This document shows positions 41,535-49,453 of a stretch of DNA of 64,000 nucleotides, one piece after another. This DNA is from JANXLO01 sp038231295 (lineage in GTDB: Bacteria > Armatimonadota > Chthonomonadetes > Chthonomonadales > Chthonomonadaceae), in assembly GCA_038231295.1 (NCBI GenBank), contig JBBRLP010000002.1:1-64000 (forward strand), in the 5' to 3' direction. How positions within the stretch are numbered: position 1 is the first letter of the stretch; every line of letters starts with the position of its first letter. A program made the position numbers and the translations under genes. Under the pieces are notes generated by a model. It searched no databases and was not told the origin of the DNA. It saw only the letters and a list, made by a program, of their open reading frames with translations.

Positions 41535-41657
41535 GGGCCTCCTCAACATCGTAAACCGGGAGCGCTCTCCACACTGTTCTCTCTGGCACAAGGTGATTCC
41601 TTGCGGGGTGGATTTTACGGGGCAAAGAGAATTCTCGCAAAATGACCTCCGGTTCTC

Positions 41658-41687
41658 TTGACAATGGAGGCGGATAAGAAGTATCCT
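41658..41687 (+). promoter_or_regulatory. groESL promoter
   Basis: TTGACA (41658-41663) and TATCCT (41682-41687) are separated by 18 bases. The transcript would start near 41693, inside the CIRCE element, so HrcA binding would block initiation. Confidence 0.7.
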
Positions 41688-41690
41688 ATT

Positions 41691-41717
41691 TTAGCACTCG
41701 CACCTCGCGAGTGCCAA
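41691..41717 (+). promoter_or_regulatory. CIRCE element (HrcA operator)
   Basis: The sequence TTAGCACTC, nine bases, GAGTGCCAA matches the CIRCE consensus (TTAGCACTC-N9-GAGTGCTAA) at all but one position. It lies 28 bases before groES. HrcA, not present in this window, is the expected repressor, so the chaperonin operon should be derepressed on heat or misfolding stress. Confidence 0.95.
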
Positions 41718-41745
41718 CAGGTTAATTTCGATTGGAGGATGCAAC

Positions 41746-42036
41746 ATGGCATTGCGACCGCTGCGTGACAAGGTCGTCGTCAAACCCAGCGAGGGAGAAG
41801 AGAAGTCTGCGGGCGGTATCTTTCTTCCCGATACGGCGAAGAAAAAGCCACAAGAGGGCAAAGTGATCGCGGTGGGAACCGGACGCCTGCTCGAAGACGG
41901 GACCGTTCGCGAACTCGCCGTTCAGGTGGGCGACACCGTGATCTACTCCAAGTACGGCGGCACCGAAGTCAAGCTGGAAGGCGAAGACCTCGTTCTGCTG
42001 GACGAAGACCAGATTTATGCGATTGTACAGAACTAG
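41746..42036 (+). CDS. groES: Co-chaperonin GroES
   Basis: The 96-residue protein is a typical Hsp10: LRPLRDKVVVKPSEGEEKSAGGIFLPDTA with the mobile loop, VIAVGTGRLLEDG, and GDTVIYSKYGGTEVKLEGEDLVLLDE (split here by normal family positions). It caps the GroEL cylinder. SD ggagg is 7 bases upstream. groEL follows after 84 bases, and both are under the CIRCE-controlled promoter. Confidence 0.99.
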   Translation: MALRPLRDKVVVKPSEGEEKSAGGIFLPDTAKKKPQEGKVIAVGTGRLLEDGTVRELAVQVGDTVIYSKYGGTEVKLEGEDLVLLDEDQIYAIVQN

Positions 42037-42120
42037 TAACTACTGAAAGCAGCCGTCTTCCTATTCCTACGACGGAACGGATTCACGTCGGCTGCACCTG
42101 TGTCTCGAAGGAGAAGCTAA

Positions 42121-43755
42121 ATGGCTGCAAAGCAGTTGAAATTCAATGAGGAAGCGCGACGTGCGCTGGAGCGCGGCGCGAACGCCGTCGCGAACGCCGT
42201 CAAAGTGACGCTCGGACCGAAAGGCCGCAACGTTGTTCTCGACAAAAAATGGGGTTCCCCGACGATCACCAAAGACGGCGTAACCGTCGCGAAAGAGATC
42301 GAACTGGAAGACCCTTATGAGAATATGGGCGCCCAGCTTGTCAAAGAGGTCGCCAGCAAGACCAACGATGTCGCTGGAGACGGAACCACGACCGCAACCG
42401 TACTCGCTCAGTCCATCGTCAACGAAGGTCTGCGCTATGTCGCCGCGGGTGGCAACCCCCTCCAGGTCAAGCGCGGCATCGAAATCGCCGTCACCAAAGC
42501 CATCGCTGAACTGAAAACCCTCGCGGTCGAAGTCAAGGGCGATAAAGAGAAAGTCGCGTCCGTCGCGTCCATCTCCGGCAACGACCCCGAAATCGGTCAG
42601 CTCGTCGCCGACGCCATCGAGAAGGTCGGACAGGACGGCGTTATCACGGTTGAGGAGAGCAAGAGCCTCCAGACCTATACCGACTTCGTGGACGGAATGC
42701 AGTTCGACAAGGGCTACATCTCTCCCTACTTCGTGACCGATCCCGAGCGCATGGAAGCCGTCATCGAGAACCCCTACATCCTCATCTATGAGAAGAAGGT
42801 CAGCGCGGCCGCCGACCTGATCCCGATGCTGGAGAAGGTCGCGCAGTCTCGTCGTCCCATCGTGATTATCGCGGAAGACGTAGATGGGGACGCCCTCGCC
42901 ACCCTCGTCGTCAACAAGATTCGCGGCATCATCAACAGCGTCGCCGTCAAGGCTCCCGGCTTCGGCGACCGCCGCAAAGCCATGCTGGAAGACATTGCCC
43001 TCCTCACCGGCGGCAAGTTCATCAGCGACGACCTCGGCGTGAAGCTGGAGAACACCGACCTGACCATGCTCGGCTCCGCCGCCAAGATCATCGTCGGCAA
43101 AGAGCAGACCACGATTATCGAAGGCGCCGGCACCGAAGCGGCCATCATGGGCCGCATCGCGCAGATCAAGAACCAGATCGAAGCCACCGACTCCTCCTAC
43201 GATAAAGAGAAACTGCAAGAGCGACTCGCGAAACTCGCGGGTGGCGTTGCGGTCATCAAAGTCGGTGCGGCCACCGAGACCGAACTCAAAGAGAAGAAGC
43301 ATCGCTTCGAGGACGCTCTGTCCGCGACTCGCGCTGCGGTCGAAGAGGGCATCGTCTCCGGTGGTGGTGTGGCCTACATCAATATCCAGTCCGCTCTGGA
43401 CGGCCTCGGTGACAACTCCGATGAGAAGCATGGCGTCGCCATCGTGCGCCGCGCCCTCGAAGAGCCGCTCCGCCAGATCGCGGAGAACGCGGGCTTTGAA
43501 GGCAGTGTCGTCGTGAACACCGTCAAGGGCCTGCCCGTCGGACATGGCTTCAACGCTGCAACCGAAGAGTATGGCGACATGATTGCGGCGGGCGTCATTG
43601 ACCCCGTCAAGGTCACCCGCTCCGCCCTGTCCAACGCGGCCTCCATCGCCAGTCTGATCCTCACCACCGAGACCCTGGTCGTCGAGAAGCCCGAGAAGAA
43701 ATCCTCGGCTCCGGCGGGCGGCGGTCATGGCGGCGGCATGGACTACGATATGTAG
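42121..43755 (+). CDS. groEL: Chaperonin GroEL
   Basis: The 544-residue Hsp60 has the expected ATP-binding blocks (KVTLGPKGRNVVLDK, GDGTTTATVLAQ), the apical domain with the substrate-binding YISPYFVTD segment, and the intermediate-domain DDLGVKLEN. It ends in a short Gly/Met tail, GGHGGGMDYDM, typical of GroEL. It folds client proteins with GroES and ATP. Downstream is a strong terminator. Confidence 0.99.
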   Translation: MAAKQLKFNEEARRALERGANAVANAVKVTLGPKGRNVVLDKKWGSPTITKDGVTVAKEIELEDPYENMGAQLVKEVASKTNDVAGDGTTTATVLAQSIVNEGLRYVAAGGNPLQVKRGIEIAVTKAIAELKTLAVEVKGDKEKVASVASISGNDPEIGQLVADAIEKVGQDGVITVEESKSLQTYTDFVDGMQFDKGYISPYFVTDPERMEAVIENPYILIYEKKVSAAADLIPMLEKVAQSRRPIVIIAEDVDGDALATLVVNKIRGIINSVAVKAPGFGDRRKAMLEDIALLTGGKFISDDLGVKLENTDLTMLGSAAKIIVGKEQTTIIEGAGTEAAIMGRIAQIKNQIEATDSSYDKEKLQERLAKLAGGVAVIKVGAATETELKEKKHRFEDALSATRAAVEEGIVSGGGVAYINIQSALDGLGDNSDEKHGVAIVRRALEEPLRQIAENAGFEGSVVVNTVKGLPVGHGFNAATEEYGDMIAAGVIDPVKVTRSALSNAASIASLILTTETLVVEKPEKKSSAPAGGGHGGGMDYDM

Positions 43756-43776
43756 TTCCGCACCCTGCGGACGCGC

Positions 43777-44649
43777 TTACTCCCCTTCTCTCGGTTCCGA
43801 GAGAAGGGGAGTTTTTTGTGTCTGCGGCTTGCTATGGGCAGACGCGGTATGCGCCTGCGCCAGCAGATCGGTGCGGAGACGTTCGAGTTCCTGCCGCAGG
43901 AATCGATGGCGTTCTTCGGCGTTCTTGAACTCCGTATTGGTGCGAATAGTGGCGTCATCCACTTCAATGCTCTGACTTTTCAAGACAAGTATAGAGATGC
44001 ACATGGCCTCGACGCCGATGAACAGCGCGAGCAGATTGAAAGGGTAGGGGTCGAACGGCCTGCTGAGGGTTCCCCGCGTATTGAGGACGACCCAGAGCAG
44101 ATAGAGTGAAGCGTTCAGCGCGAGGAACGGGACACTGCCACAGACCTTCGAGAGTCGCAGAATTGCCTTCTCTGTCCGAGTGCGATGCAGGGCGATCTCG
44201 TCGTTGGCATTGCTGGCCGAGGCATAGCGCAGTTGGTCGCCGGAATGCCGCAGTCTGCGGGCCATATCAATGAACAGGCCGCTGATGACCTCCGGGTGCT
44301 GATAGAGTACCGTCAGGTCTTCGCGTTTCAGGGCGAGCGCCGTCATCTCTTCCGTCACGACGGCGCTGGCCGCACGGTGGCCCCCGCTCAGAACTGCGAC
44401 CTCCCCGAAAATCCCGCCGACTCCAATCTCCTCCAGAGGAATAATCTCCCCGAAGTCGTTGGTATGAAAGAACTCTACGCGGCCCGAACAGAGGAAATAG
44501 AGGCTGTCTCCCGGATCGCCATAAGAAAAAATCGTGCAGCCCAGTCCAAAATGAACCGGTGTCAACACCTCTGCGAGCGTCTGCTTCTCAGCGGGATTCA
44601 GCCCTTCCAGCAGGGGGTGACGCTCAATCAGTTCCAGATTCGTCTGCAT
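43777..44649 (-). CDS. Cyclic-nucleotide-binding domain / DUF1003 membrane protein
   Basis: The 290-residue protein starts at ATG 44649 with SD gaggagg at 8 bases. Residues ~10-125 form a cNMP-binding beta-roll (YGDPGDSLYFLCSGRVEFF, the phosphate-binding cassette FGEVAVLSGGHRAASAV). Residues ~165-235 are DUF1003: two membrane helices with FLALNASLYLLWVVLNTRG, FDPYPFNLLALFIGVEAMC and the LVLKSQ end. A charged coiled coil (KNAEERHRFLRQELERLR) follows. It may be a ligand-gated membrane sensor. It lacks an HTH. The C-terminal tail is encoded by the groEL terminator. Confidence 0.88.
   Translation of the reverse strand: MQTNLELIERHPLLEGLNPAEKQTLAEVLTPVHFGLGCTIFSYGDPGDSLYFLCSGRVEFFHTNDFGEIIPLEEIGVGGIFGEVAVLSGGHRAASAVVTEEMTALALKREDLTVLYQHPEVISGLFIDMARRLRHSGDQLRYASASNANDEIALHRTRTEKAILRLSKVCGSVPFLALNASLYLLWVVLNTRGTLSRPFDPYPFNLLALFIGVEAMCISILVLKSQSIEVDDATIRTNTEFKNAEERHRFLRQELERLRTDLLAQAHTASAHSKPQTQKTPLLSEPREGE
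43779..43817. terminator. Strong bidirectional terminator of groESL
   Basis: A 16-base perfect stem (43779-43794 with 43797-43812) closes on a tight loop and is followed by a run of T on the plus strand. It lies 24 bases past the groEL stop. It also forms the coding end of the convergent cNMP-binding gene, whose last 11-12 codons are the stem itself. Confidence 0.93.
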
Positions 44650-44725
44650 CGTCACGGCCTCCTCGCGTAATGCTCCAGGAAGCAACAGGCTTCCCACTTC
44701 CGACAAACATTGTATCATAACCTGC

Positions 44726-44790
44726 CTCTGGAATATCGAGTCACGCCAGGAACCCTCTGGAATCGAGACACAGCGACTCTGGAAAATCGA
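44726..44790 (-). promoter_or_regulatory. Three direct copies of a ctctggaa..tcga motif
   Basis: The words at 44726 (ctctggaatatcgag), 44755 (ctctggaatcgag) and 44777 (ctctggaaaatcga) are related and spaced 29 and 22 bases; a weaker gtctggagattt follows at 44808. They lie 77-160 bases upstream of the cNMP/DUF1003 gene start, in its promoter region. Repeated motifs here suggest an operator, but no binding protein is known. Confidence 0.5.
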
Positions 44791-44842
44791 TAGTGACCAC
44801 TCGTCAAGTCTGGAGATTTCCCTGGCACGGCAAACAGGAAAA

Positions 44843-44872
44843 TGCCCTCTGGCTGTGACCAGCCAGAGGGCA
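44843..44872 (-). terminator. Intrinsic terminator after 44898 gene
   Basis: Thirteen-base arms (tgccctctggctg, 44843-44855, with 44860-44872) and a 4-base loop are followed on the minus strand by attttcc. It begins 26 bases after the stop of the minus-strand anti-sigma-like gene and ends the sigma operon. Confidence 0.85.
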
Positions 44873-44897
44873 ACGGGGGAGGGAACAAAGCACCTCG

Positions 44898-46442
44898 CTA
44901 ATGGTTGATGCCTGCCACGATGTCGCCTGTGGAATTCGACAGAACCGTGTAGATATTTTCCGTCTGTCCGTCCTGATAAATAACGGTTCCGCCCTGATCC
45001 ACACCGTCCGGCCCGATGGAGTAGAGCAGGCACTTCAAGTCAATAGGTACCGGATGTGGACGATTCGAATCATGACTGCCGCGATAGATGTAATCCAGAG
45101 TCGGGCTGTAGCGGAGCTTCGTTTCGGGCTGAAATGGGTCTGCGGGAATAGAGGCGAGATAGCCGGGACAGAGCGGCTCGAGACGGGCCGGATACTCCCC
45201 CTTTGCCAGGTGATAGGCATGTAGCGCGAGTGTGACCGTCAGAAGCGCGTTTTGTGCCTGTGCCTCCGTGTCTTCGTACTGCGCTCCCTGGTATACTGGC
45301 CAGATGAGTGCGTTGACGGGATCGGTAGGTTCGTAATCACGCTCATCCCCGGTGAGGTACGGCCGCTTTGCCTTCTCGAGTGTGTCCGTCTGAAACTTTA
45401 GATAACTGTTAAGGATGTTCCTGTTGCTGAACGTGTAGAGATAACAGGCTGCTGCCGCTGATTCGATCTGTGTCGGGCGGTGATCGGGCGGGCTGAACTC
45501 GGTGAAAAATCGGTAACGCCAGGTCAGGGAGTGCAGCCTCGTCACCAGTTCCTCAAGCGACATGGCGCATTCGGTCTGTGCTACCTTTTCAAAAGGCGTA
45601 TGGATTGCGACAACCTGCTCCATCCGCCGCGCTGCCCTCGCGGCCTGTTCTGCGCTGAGGGACGGAAGCAGATACCAGAGTACGCGTCGTCCCTGCCCCT
45701 GCCAGATGACTCCGTGGATCACCGACATGTAGGCGCCTCCGCCCGCGACCCTCTGGCCGAGTTCGATCTCAGTGAGGGCAGCGTCGAGCGCCGCTTCGCT
45801 GCTGCCATATCGGGCCTTGTAGACTGCATCTGCGGAGAGTAGTTCACCGATTTGATGCAGATCAGGTCGGCCCGACTTCGGCGCATCGTGCGTCGTGAGT
45901 AGGGGCTGTACATAGGGAATGCTCTGGCAGGATTGCAGAATCGTCAGTGCTTGCTGATTCGCGGTGACTGCCTTCTGGAGGCTGAGCCGAGTCTTCTCCG
46001 CGACTGGTGTGGTAGAAAGAAGCGACGGAAGTACATTGTGGTAGCCGCCTGGAGCGAGAGTAAGGTGCCTGCTGGCTTCCGCCATCAGCGCGTAGCTGTT
46101 GCTGGCAGGGAGGGCACGCGCAGGAATGGTTACGGCGGGCGTCCAGTTCACGTAGCCGAACGCACACGCTGCCGCGAGAACACTCGCCTTGCCAAATCGA
46201 GCCATGGTGCGCTTCCGCAGACGCTTCCGCTCGTACCGGGTGTAGTCCAGAGGAACCGAGGGCAGCCCGATTGCGCTCAGGGTGGTATTGATCGAATCTG
46301 CGGTGACGGGATAGCTTTTCAACTGCGCGATGCCATAGGCCAGCAGGCTGTCGGTAGATTCCGCTTCCCGGCACACTTTGCAGAAAAGGCGGTGCAGCCA
46401 TCCGGCAGGTTTCCCTGCCCGGTTAATGTGAGGACAGTTCAT
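44898..46442 (-). CDS. Large anti-sigma-like membrane protein with zinc-finger N-terminus
   Basis: The 514-residue protein begins NCPHINRAGKPAGWLHRLFCKVCREAE (split family pattern: Cys3, His5, then His17, Cys21, Cys24), like the His/Cys modules of ECF-associated anti-sigma factors. One membrane helix (~res. 85-103, ASVLAAACAFGYVNW) follows. The large extracytoplasmic part is helical, and its end (GYLASIPADPFQPETKL, LLYSIGPDGVDQGG) matches the C-terminal signature of pseudopilin-like proteins and similar Planctomycetota/Armatimonadota proteins. Its start overlaps the ECF sigma stop by 20 bases. Role: probably senses an envelope signal and holds that sigma factor. Confidence 0.7.
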   Translation of the reverse strand: MNCPHINRAGKPAGWLHRLFCKVCREAESTDSLLAYGIAQLKSYPVTADSINTTLSAIGLPSVPLDYTRYERKRLRKRTMARFGKASVLAAACAFGYVNWTPAVTIPARALPASNSYALMAEASRHLTLAPGGYHNVLPSLLSTTPVAEKTRLSLQKAVTANQQALTILQSCQSIPYVQPLLTTHDAPKSGRPDLHQIGELLSADAVYKARYGSSEAALDAALTEIELGQRVAGGGAYMSVIHGVIWQGQGRRVLWYLLPSLSAEQAARAARRMEQVVAIHTPFEKVAQTECAMSLEELVTRLHSLTWRYRFFTEFSPPDHRPTQIESAAAACYLYTFSNRNILNSYLKFQTDTLEKAKRPYLTGDERDYEPTDPVNALIWPVYQGAQYEDTEAQAQNALLTVTLALHAYHLAKGEYPARLEPLCPGYLASIPADPFQPETKLRYSPTLDYIYRGSHDSNRPHPVPIDLKCLLYSIGPDGVDQGGTVIYQDGQTENIYTVLSNSTGDIVAGINH

Positions 46443-47028
46443 TCAGTATCTCCTTCTCCAGCGGGCTAGTCAGGGCGGCGGAGGGGCGAGTTACGCAGGC
46501 GACAGAGACCGGCTTTGCCTCTTGCTGTTCGATCAGTTCGCGCAGACGATGGCGAGCGGTGAAGAGACGGGATTTGACTGTTCCCGGTGCGATATCGAGT
46601 ATAGCGGCGGCCTCTGCGATAGTGAGTTCCTGCACATGGTAGAGCAGAAAAGCGTCACGGAGTTCGGGCGTCAGTTGAGCCAGCGCCTGCGGCAGCACAA
46701 GAGTTGCCCACTCTTCCGGGAGCGCGGGAGCGGCAAGATGCTCGGCGGCGTCCAGAGGCAGATGCTCGCGGCGATCCCGCAGCCAGTGAGTATATTCGTG
46801 GTAGGCGATGCGATGCAGCCAGGTGGAAAGGCGGGATTCGTTGCGGAAGTTGGCGAGTGCTTGCCAGGCGCGAACGAAAGTTTGCTGGGTGAGGTCTTCG
46901 GCGAGATCGGCGCGTCCCGTCAGACAGCGCAGCAGGCGGAAAATACGAGGGTAATGCGCCGTGACGAACTCCTCACCGGCGCGTTTGTCTCCTCGCAGTA
47001 TACAGCGCACCATCCCACTCTCACTCAT
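46423..47028 (-). CDS. ECF sigma factor (second of the tandem pair)
   Basis: The 201-residue protein starts at ATG 47028 with SD gggag. Region 2 is ITAHYPRIFRLLRCLTG-like (FVTAHYPRIFRLLRCLTG, ADLAEDLTQQTFVRAWQAL, STWLHRIAYHEYTHWLR). Region 4 is LTPELRDAFLLYHVQELTIAEAAAI followed by the recognition helix DIAPGTVKSRLFTAR. An extra ~35-residue tail (VACVTRPSAALTSPLEKE) is longer than usual. It is coupled to the anti-sigma-like gene by a 20-base overlap. Confidence 0.95.
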   Translation of the reverse strand: MSESGMVRCILRGDKRAGEEFVTAHYPRIFRLLRCLTGRADLAEDLTQQTFVRAWQALANFRNESRLSTWLHRIAYHEYTHWLRDRREHLPLDAAEHLAAPALPEEWATLVLPQALAQLTPELRDAFLLYHVQELTIAEAAAILDIAPGTVKSRLFTARHRLRELIEQQEAKPVSVACVTRPSAALTSPLEKEILNELSSH

Positions 47029-47106
47029 ACAAGACTCCCTTCTCCATCTTACACCTGTTTGGAGCCAGTACAAGTCAGGACGGTTCATCACCGGTTGAAA
47101 TGCACA

Positions 47107-47403
47107 CTATTCCTCGCGGGAGAAAGGCAAGGCCCACTGGCGGGAGAGGGATTCGGTGGGAGCGGAGTGGAGTTGCGGGAGAGCATCGAGCAGGCGGGCG
47201 ACTGTGCGTTCGCGGAAGTTCGGAGAGGTTTCGGCGGGAGCGACAGCCTCACGCAGCATCAGGCGGGTCTGCTCCAGAGTGCGAGTCTCATAGGAGCAGG
47301 GCTGGCAGCGCAGGAGGTGCCGGTCTATCTTCCGGCTCAGTTCTTCCGGCAGTTCGTTGTCCAGGTGCGCGTCGAGCAGAGCGCGTATCTCCTCACATCG
47401 CAT
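47107..47403 (-). CDS. Zinc-finger (zf-HC2) anti-sigma factor
   Basis: The 98-residue protein is a soluble ZAS-type domain: Cys3, then His29 and the HLLRCQPC pair in KIDRHLLRCQPCSYET. It has no transmembrane helix. It overlaps the ECF sigma gene upstream by 11 bases, the usual sign of a cognate sigma/anti-sigma pair. Soluble ZAS proteins typically bind sigma region 2 and react to redox or a partner. Confidence 0.9.
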   Translation of the reverse strand: MRCEEIRALLDAHLDNELPEELSRKIDRHLLRCQPCSYETRTLEQTRLMLREAVAPAETSPNFRERTVARLLDALPQLHSAPTESLSRQWALPFSREE

Positions 47404-47980
47404 CTTCCCTCTCCTCGTCGTCTTGCCACAGTTCCGTCAGCAGGGTTCGCAGGGCGCGTCTGGCCCGATAGAGCAGCGATTTAGTGGCAGGCAGCGACTT
47501 CTCCAGCATGGCGGCCACCTCCTGAGCATCCCACTCCTCGACATCGCACAGGGTCAGCACCAGCCGTTGTTCGTCGGGAAGCTGCGCCAGCGCCTGCCGC
47601 ACCAGCAGACTCGTCTCCATCTGTCCTGCCGCCTGCCCGCCATCCGTCTGCCGCTCGAACGCCTCCGGCTCCAGAATCAGTAGACGAGGCTGCCGCAGTC
47701 TGTCCAGGCAGAGATTGCGCGTGATGCCGAACAGCCAGCCCCGAAACGGGCAGTCGCCGCGAAACCCGGACGCCCGCTGAAAGGCCCGCAGGAACGCTTC
47801 CGAGACGATCTCTTCGGCGTCTTCCCGATTGCCGAGCAGGTGACGTGCGAAGGCGAACACCCGGTCTACGTGCAGATCGAACAACGCGCCCAGCGCCTCC
47901 GCTTCCCCCGCCTGGAGCCGGGCGATCAGGCGTTTCTCGAAGGGCGTTTCCCGATGGGCCTCGATTCGGGGAGTCGGCAT
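47393..47980 (-). CDS. ECF sigma factor (first of the tandem pair)
   Basis: The 195-residue protein has region 2 (LFDLHVDRVFAFARHLLG, NREDAEEIVSEAFLRAFQ, FRGWLFGITRNLCLDRLR) and region 4 (LPDEQRLVLTLCDVEEWDAQEVAAML, then SLPATKSLLYRARRALR). I use ATG 47980; a TTG lies two codons upstream and no SD separates them. It heads a four-gene minus-strand run: sigma, zf-HC2 anti-sigma, sigma, large anti-sigma-like protein. The region upstream (47981-48297) holds the GANTC array shared with the divergent methyltransferase gene. Confidence 0.95.
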   Translation of the reverse strand: MPTPRIEAHRETPFEKRLIARLQAGEAEALGALFDLHVDRVFAFARHLLGNREDAEEIVSEAFLRAFQRASGFRGDCPFRGWLFGITRNLCLDRLRQPRLLILEPEAFERQTDGGQAAGQMETSLLVRQALAQLPDEQRLVLTLCDVEEWDAQEVAAMLEKSLPATKSLLYRARRALRTLLTELWQDDEEREDAM

Positions 47981-48118
47981 GGTCAATTCAGATGTCCTTC
48001 ACCCATGACGACGGGCGCACGAGTCAAAAAGTGTCGCGACCGGAGCGGGAAGCGCAAAAAGATTTTACCTTGCCACGAAAGTTTTTTCGACATCCTGCGA
48101 AGCGCAGGGAGTGTGAAC

Positions 48119-48165
48119 GACTCACAGTAAGACTCAGTTGGAATCAACCAGAATCAGCCCGACTC
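48119..48165 (+). promoter_or_regulatory. Phased array of five GANTCA sites upstream of ccrM
   Basis: GANTC occurs at 48119, 48131, 48141, 48151 and 48161, and every site is followed by A. The last four starts are exactly 10 bases apart, about one helical turn. Single further sites lie at 48021 and 48220. The array is in the divergent gap between a sigma factor gene and the gene for a CcrM-type methylase, whose family modifies GANTC. It is the natural place for a methylation-sensitive operator. The rest of 47981-48297 shows no gene. Confidence 0.85.
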
Positions 48166-48297
48166 AATCGCTGACACTTAAACGGAGTTAAACACGCGAA
48201 AATAGGGAGGAAACGAGGAGAATCCCGGCGAATGACGGAGGACGCGAACCTGCTCACGCGCCAATCTACCTCATAGAAAGTGCCTACACGACCAACT

Positions 48298-49443
48298 ATG
48301 CCCGGTGAAAACGCTCTCGATGCTCTGCCCCTCGATACCGTCCTTGTGGGAGACTGCCGTGACCTGCTCAAAACGCTCCCCGCGAACTCCGTAGACCTGA
48401 TCTTCGCCGATCCTCCATACAACTTGCAGTTGCGCCATGAACTCTGGCGGCCCAACATGACTCATGTGGACGCGGTAGACGACGATTGGGACAAATTCCT
48501 TAGTCTGGACGAGTACGACCGATTCACCCGCGAATGGCTGGGGGCGTGCCGGGAGGTGCTAAAAGACAACGGCACTCTCTGGGTCATCGGCTCCTACCAC
48601 AATATCTATCGGGTCGGGGCTATCCTGCAAGACCTTGGCTACTGGATACTCAACGACATCGTCTGGACGAAGACCAACCCGATGCCGAATTTCCGGGGGA
48701 CGCGCTTCTGCAACGCCCATGAGACTCTGATATGGGTGACGAAATCTGAGAAGCAGACCGGGTACACTTTCAATTACAAGACGCTTAAGGCGGGCAATGA
48801 CGACCTTCAGATGCGGAGCGACTGGCACATCCCGCTCTGCACAGGGGACGAACGCCTCAAACACAACGGCGAAAAGGCTCACAATACGCAGAAACCGGAG
48901 GCGTTGCTGCATCGCATTATCCGCGCCTGTACGAACAAAGACGATGTCGTGCTCGATCCGTTCTTTGGCACAGGAACGACCGGCGCGGTGGCGAAACGAT
49001 TGGGGCGCAAGTGGGTGGGGATCGAGCGCGAAGAACACTATGCCCGCCTCGCCGCCGACCGAATCGCACAGGTGATGCCGCCGCTCATTCCGGACGAACT
49101 GTTGCCGCCGCCGCTGGATGCTCCAAAGATCAAAGTCCCGTTTGGAATGCTGCTCGAACAGGGGCTTATCCTGCCGGGTACAGAGATTCGCCTGGACAGA
49201 ACGGAGCATCTCGCCGTCGTTCAGGAAGACGGTACACTGACCTGCGGCGAACGCCGGGGTTCCCTCCACAAAGTCGCGGCGCAGTGTCTTGGTAAGCCTT
49301 CGTGCAATGGCTGGGAACACTGGTACTATCGCGACGCGGGAACGGGCGAATACATCGTTTTAGACGCGCTGCGCGAACCGCTTCGCAAACTTATGGGAAG
49401 TGCGCCTACCACGCCGAAAAAGCGTGTACGGGTCAAGAAATAG
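48298..49443 (+). CDS. ccrM: CcrM-type adenine-N6 DNA methyltransferase (predicted GANTC)
   Basis: The ~381-residue beta-class methylase has motif IV DPPYNLQL near residue 38-45, then the AdoMet-binding motif LDPFFGTGTTGAVAKRLGRK near 220-237. The C-terminal ~90 residues (VPFGMLLEQGLI, GSLHKVAAQCLGKPSCNGW) match the distinctive CcrM C-terminal DNA-binding domain. By family it modifies adenine in GANTC. No restriction gene is adjacent, so it is an orphan, probably regulatory, methylase. The ATG at 48298 or a GTG at 48280 could start it; neither has an SD. A GANTC cluster lies 133 bases upstream. Confidence 0.93.
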   Translation: MPGENALDALPLDTVLVGDCRDLLKTLPANSVDLIFADPPYNLQLRHELWRPNMTHVDAVDDDWDKFLSLDEYDRFTREWLGACREVLKDNGTLWVIGSYHNIYRVGAILQDLGYWILNDIVWTKTNPMPNFRGTRFCNAHETLIWVTKSEKQTGYTFNYKTLKAGNDDLQMRSDWHIPLCTGDERLKHNGEKAHNTQKPEALLHRIIRACTNKDDVVLDPFFGTGTTGAVAKRLGRKWVGIEREEHYARLAADRIAQVMPPLIPDELLPPPLDAPKIKVPFGMLLEQGLILPGTEIRLDRTEHLAVVQEDGTLTCGERRGSLHKVAAQCLGKPSCNGWEHWYYRDAGTGEYIVLDALREPLRKLMGSAPTTPKKRVRVKK

Positions 49444-49453
49444 GGCTGTGGGA

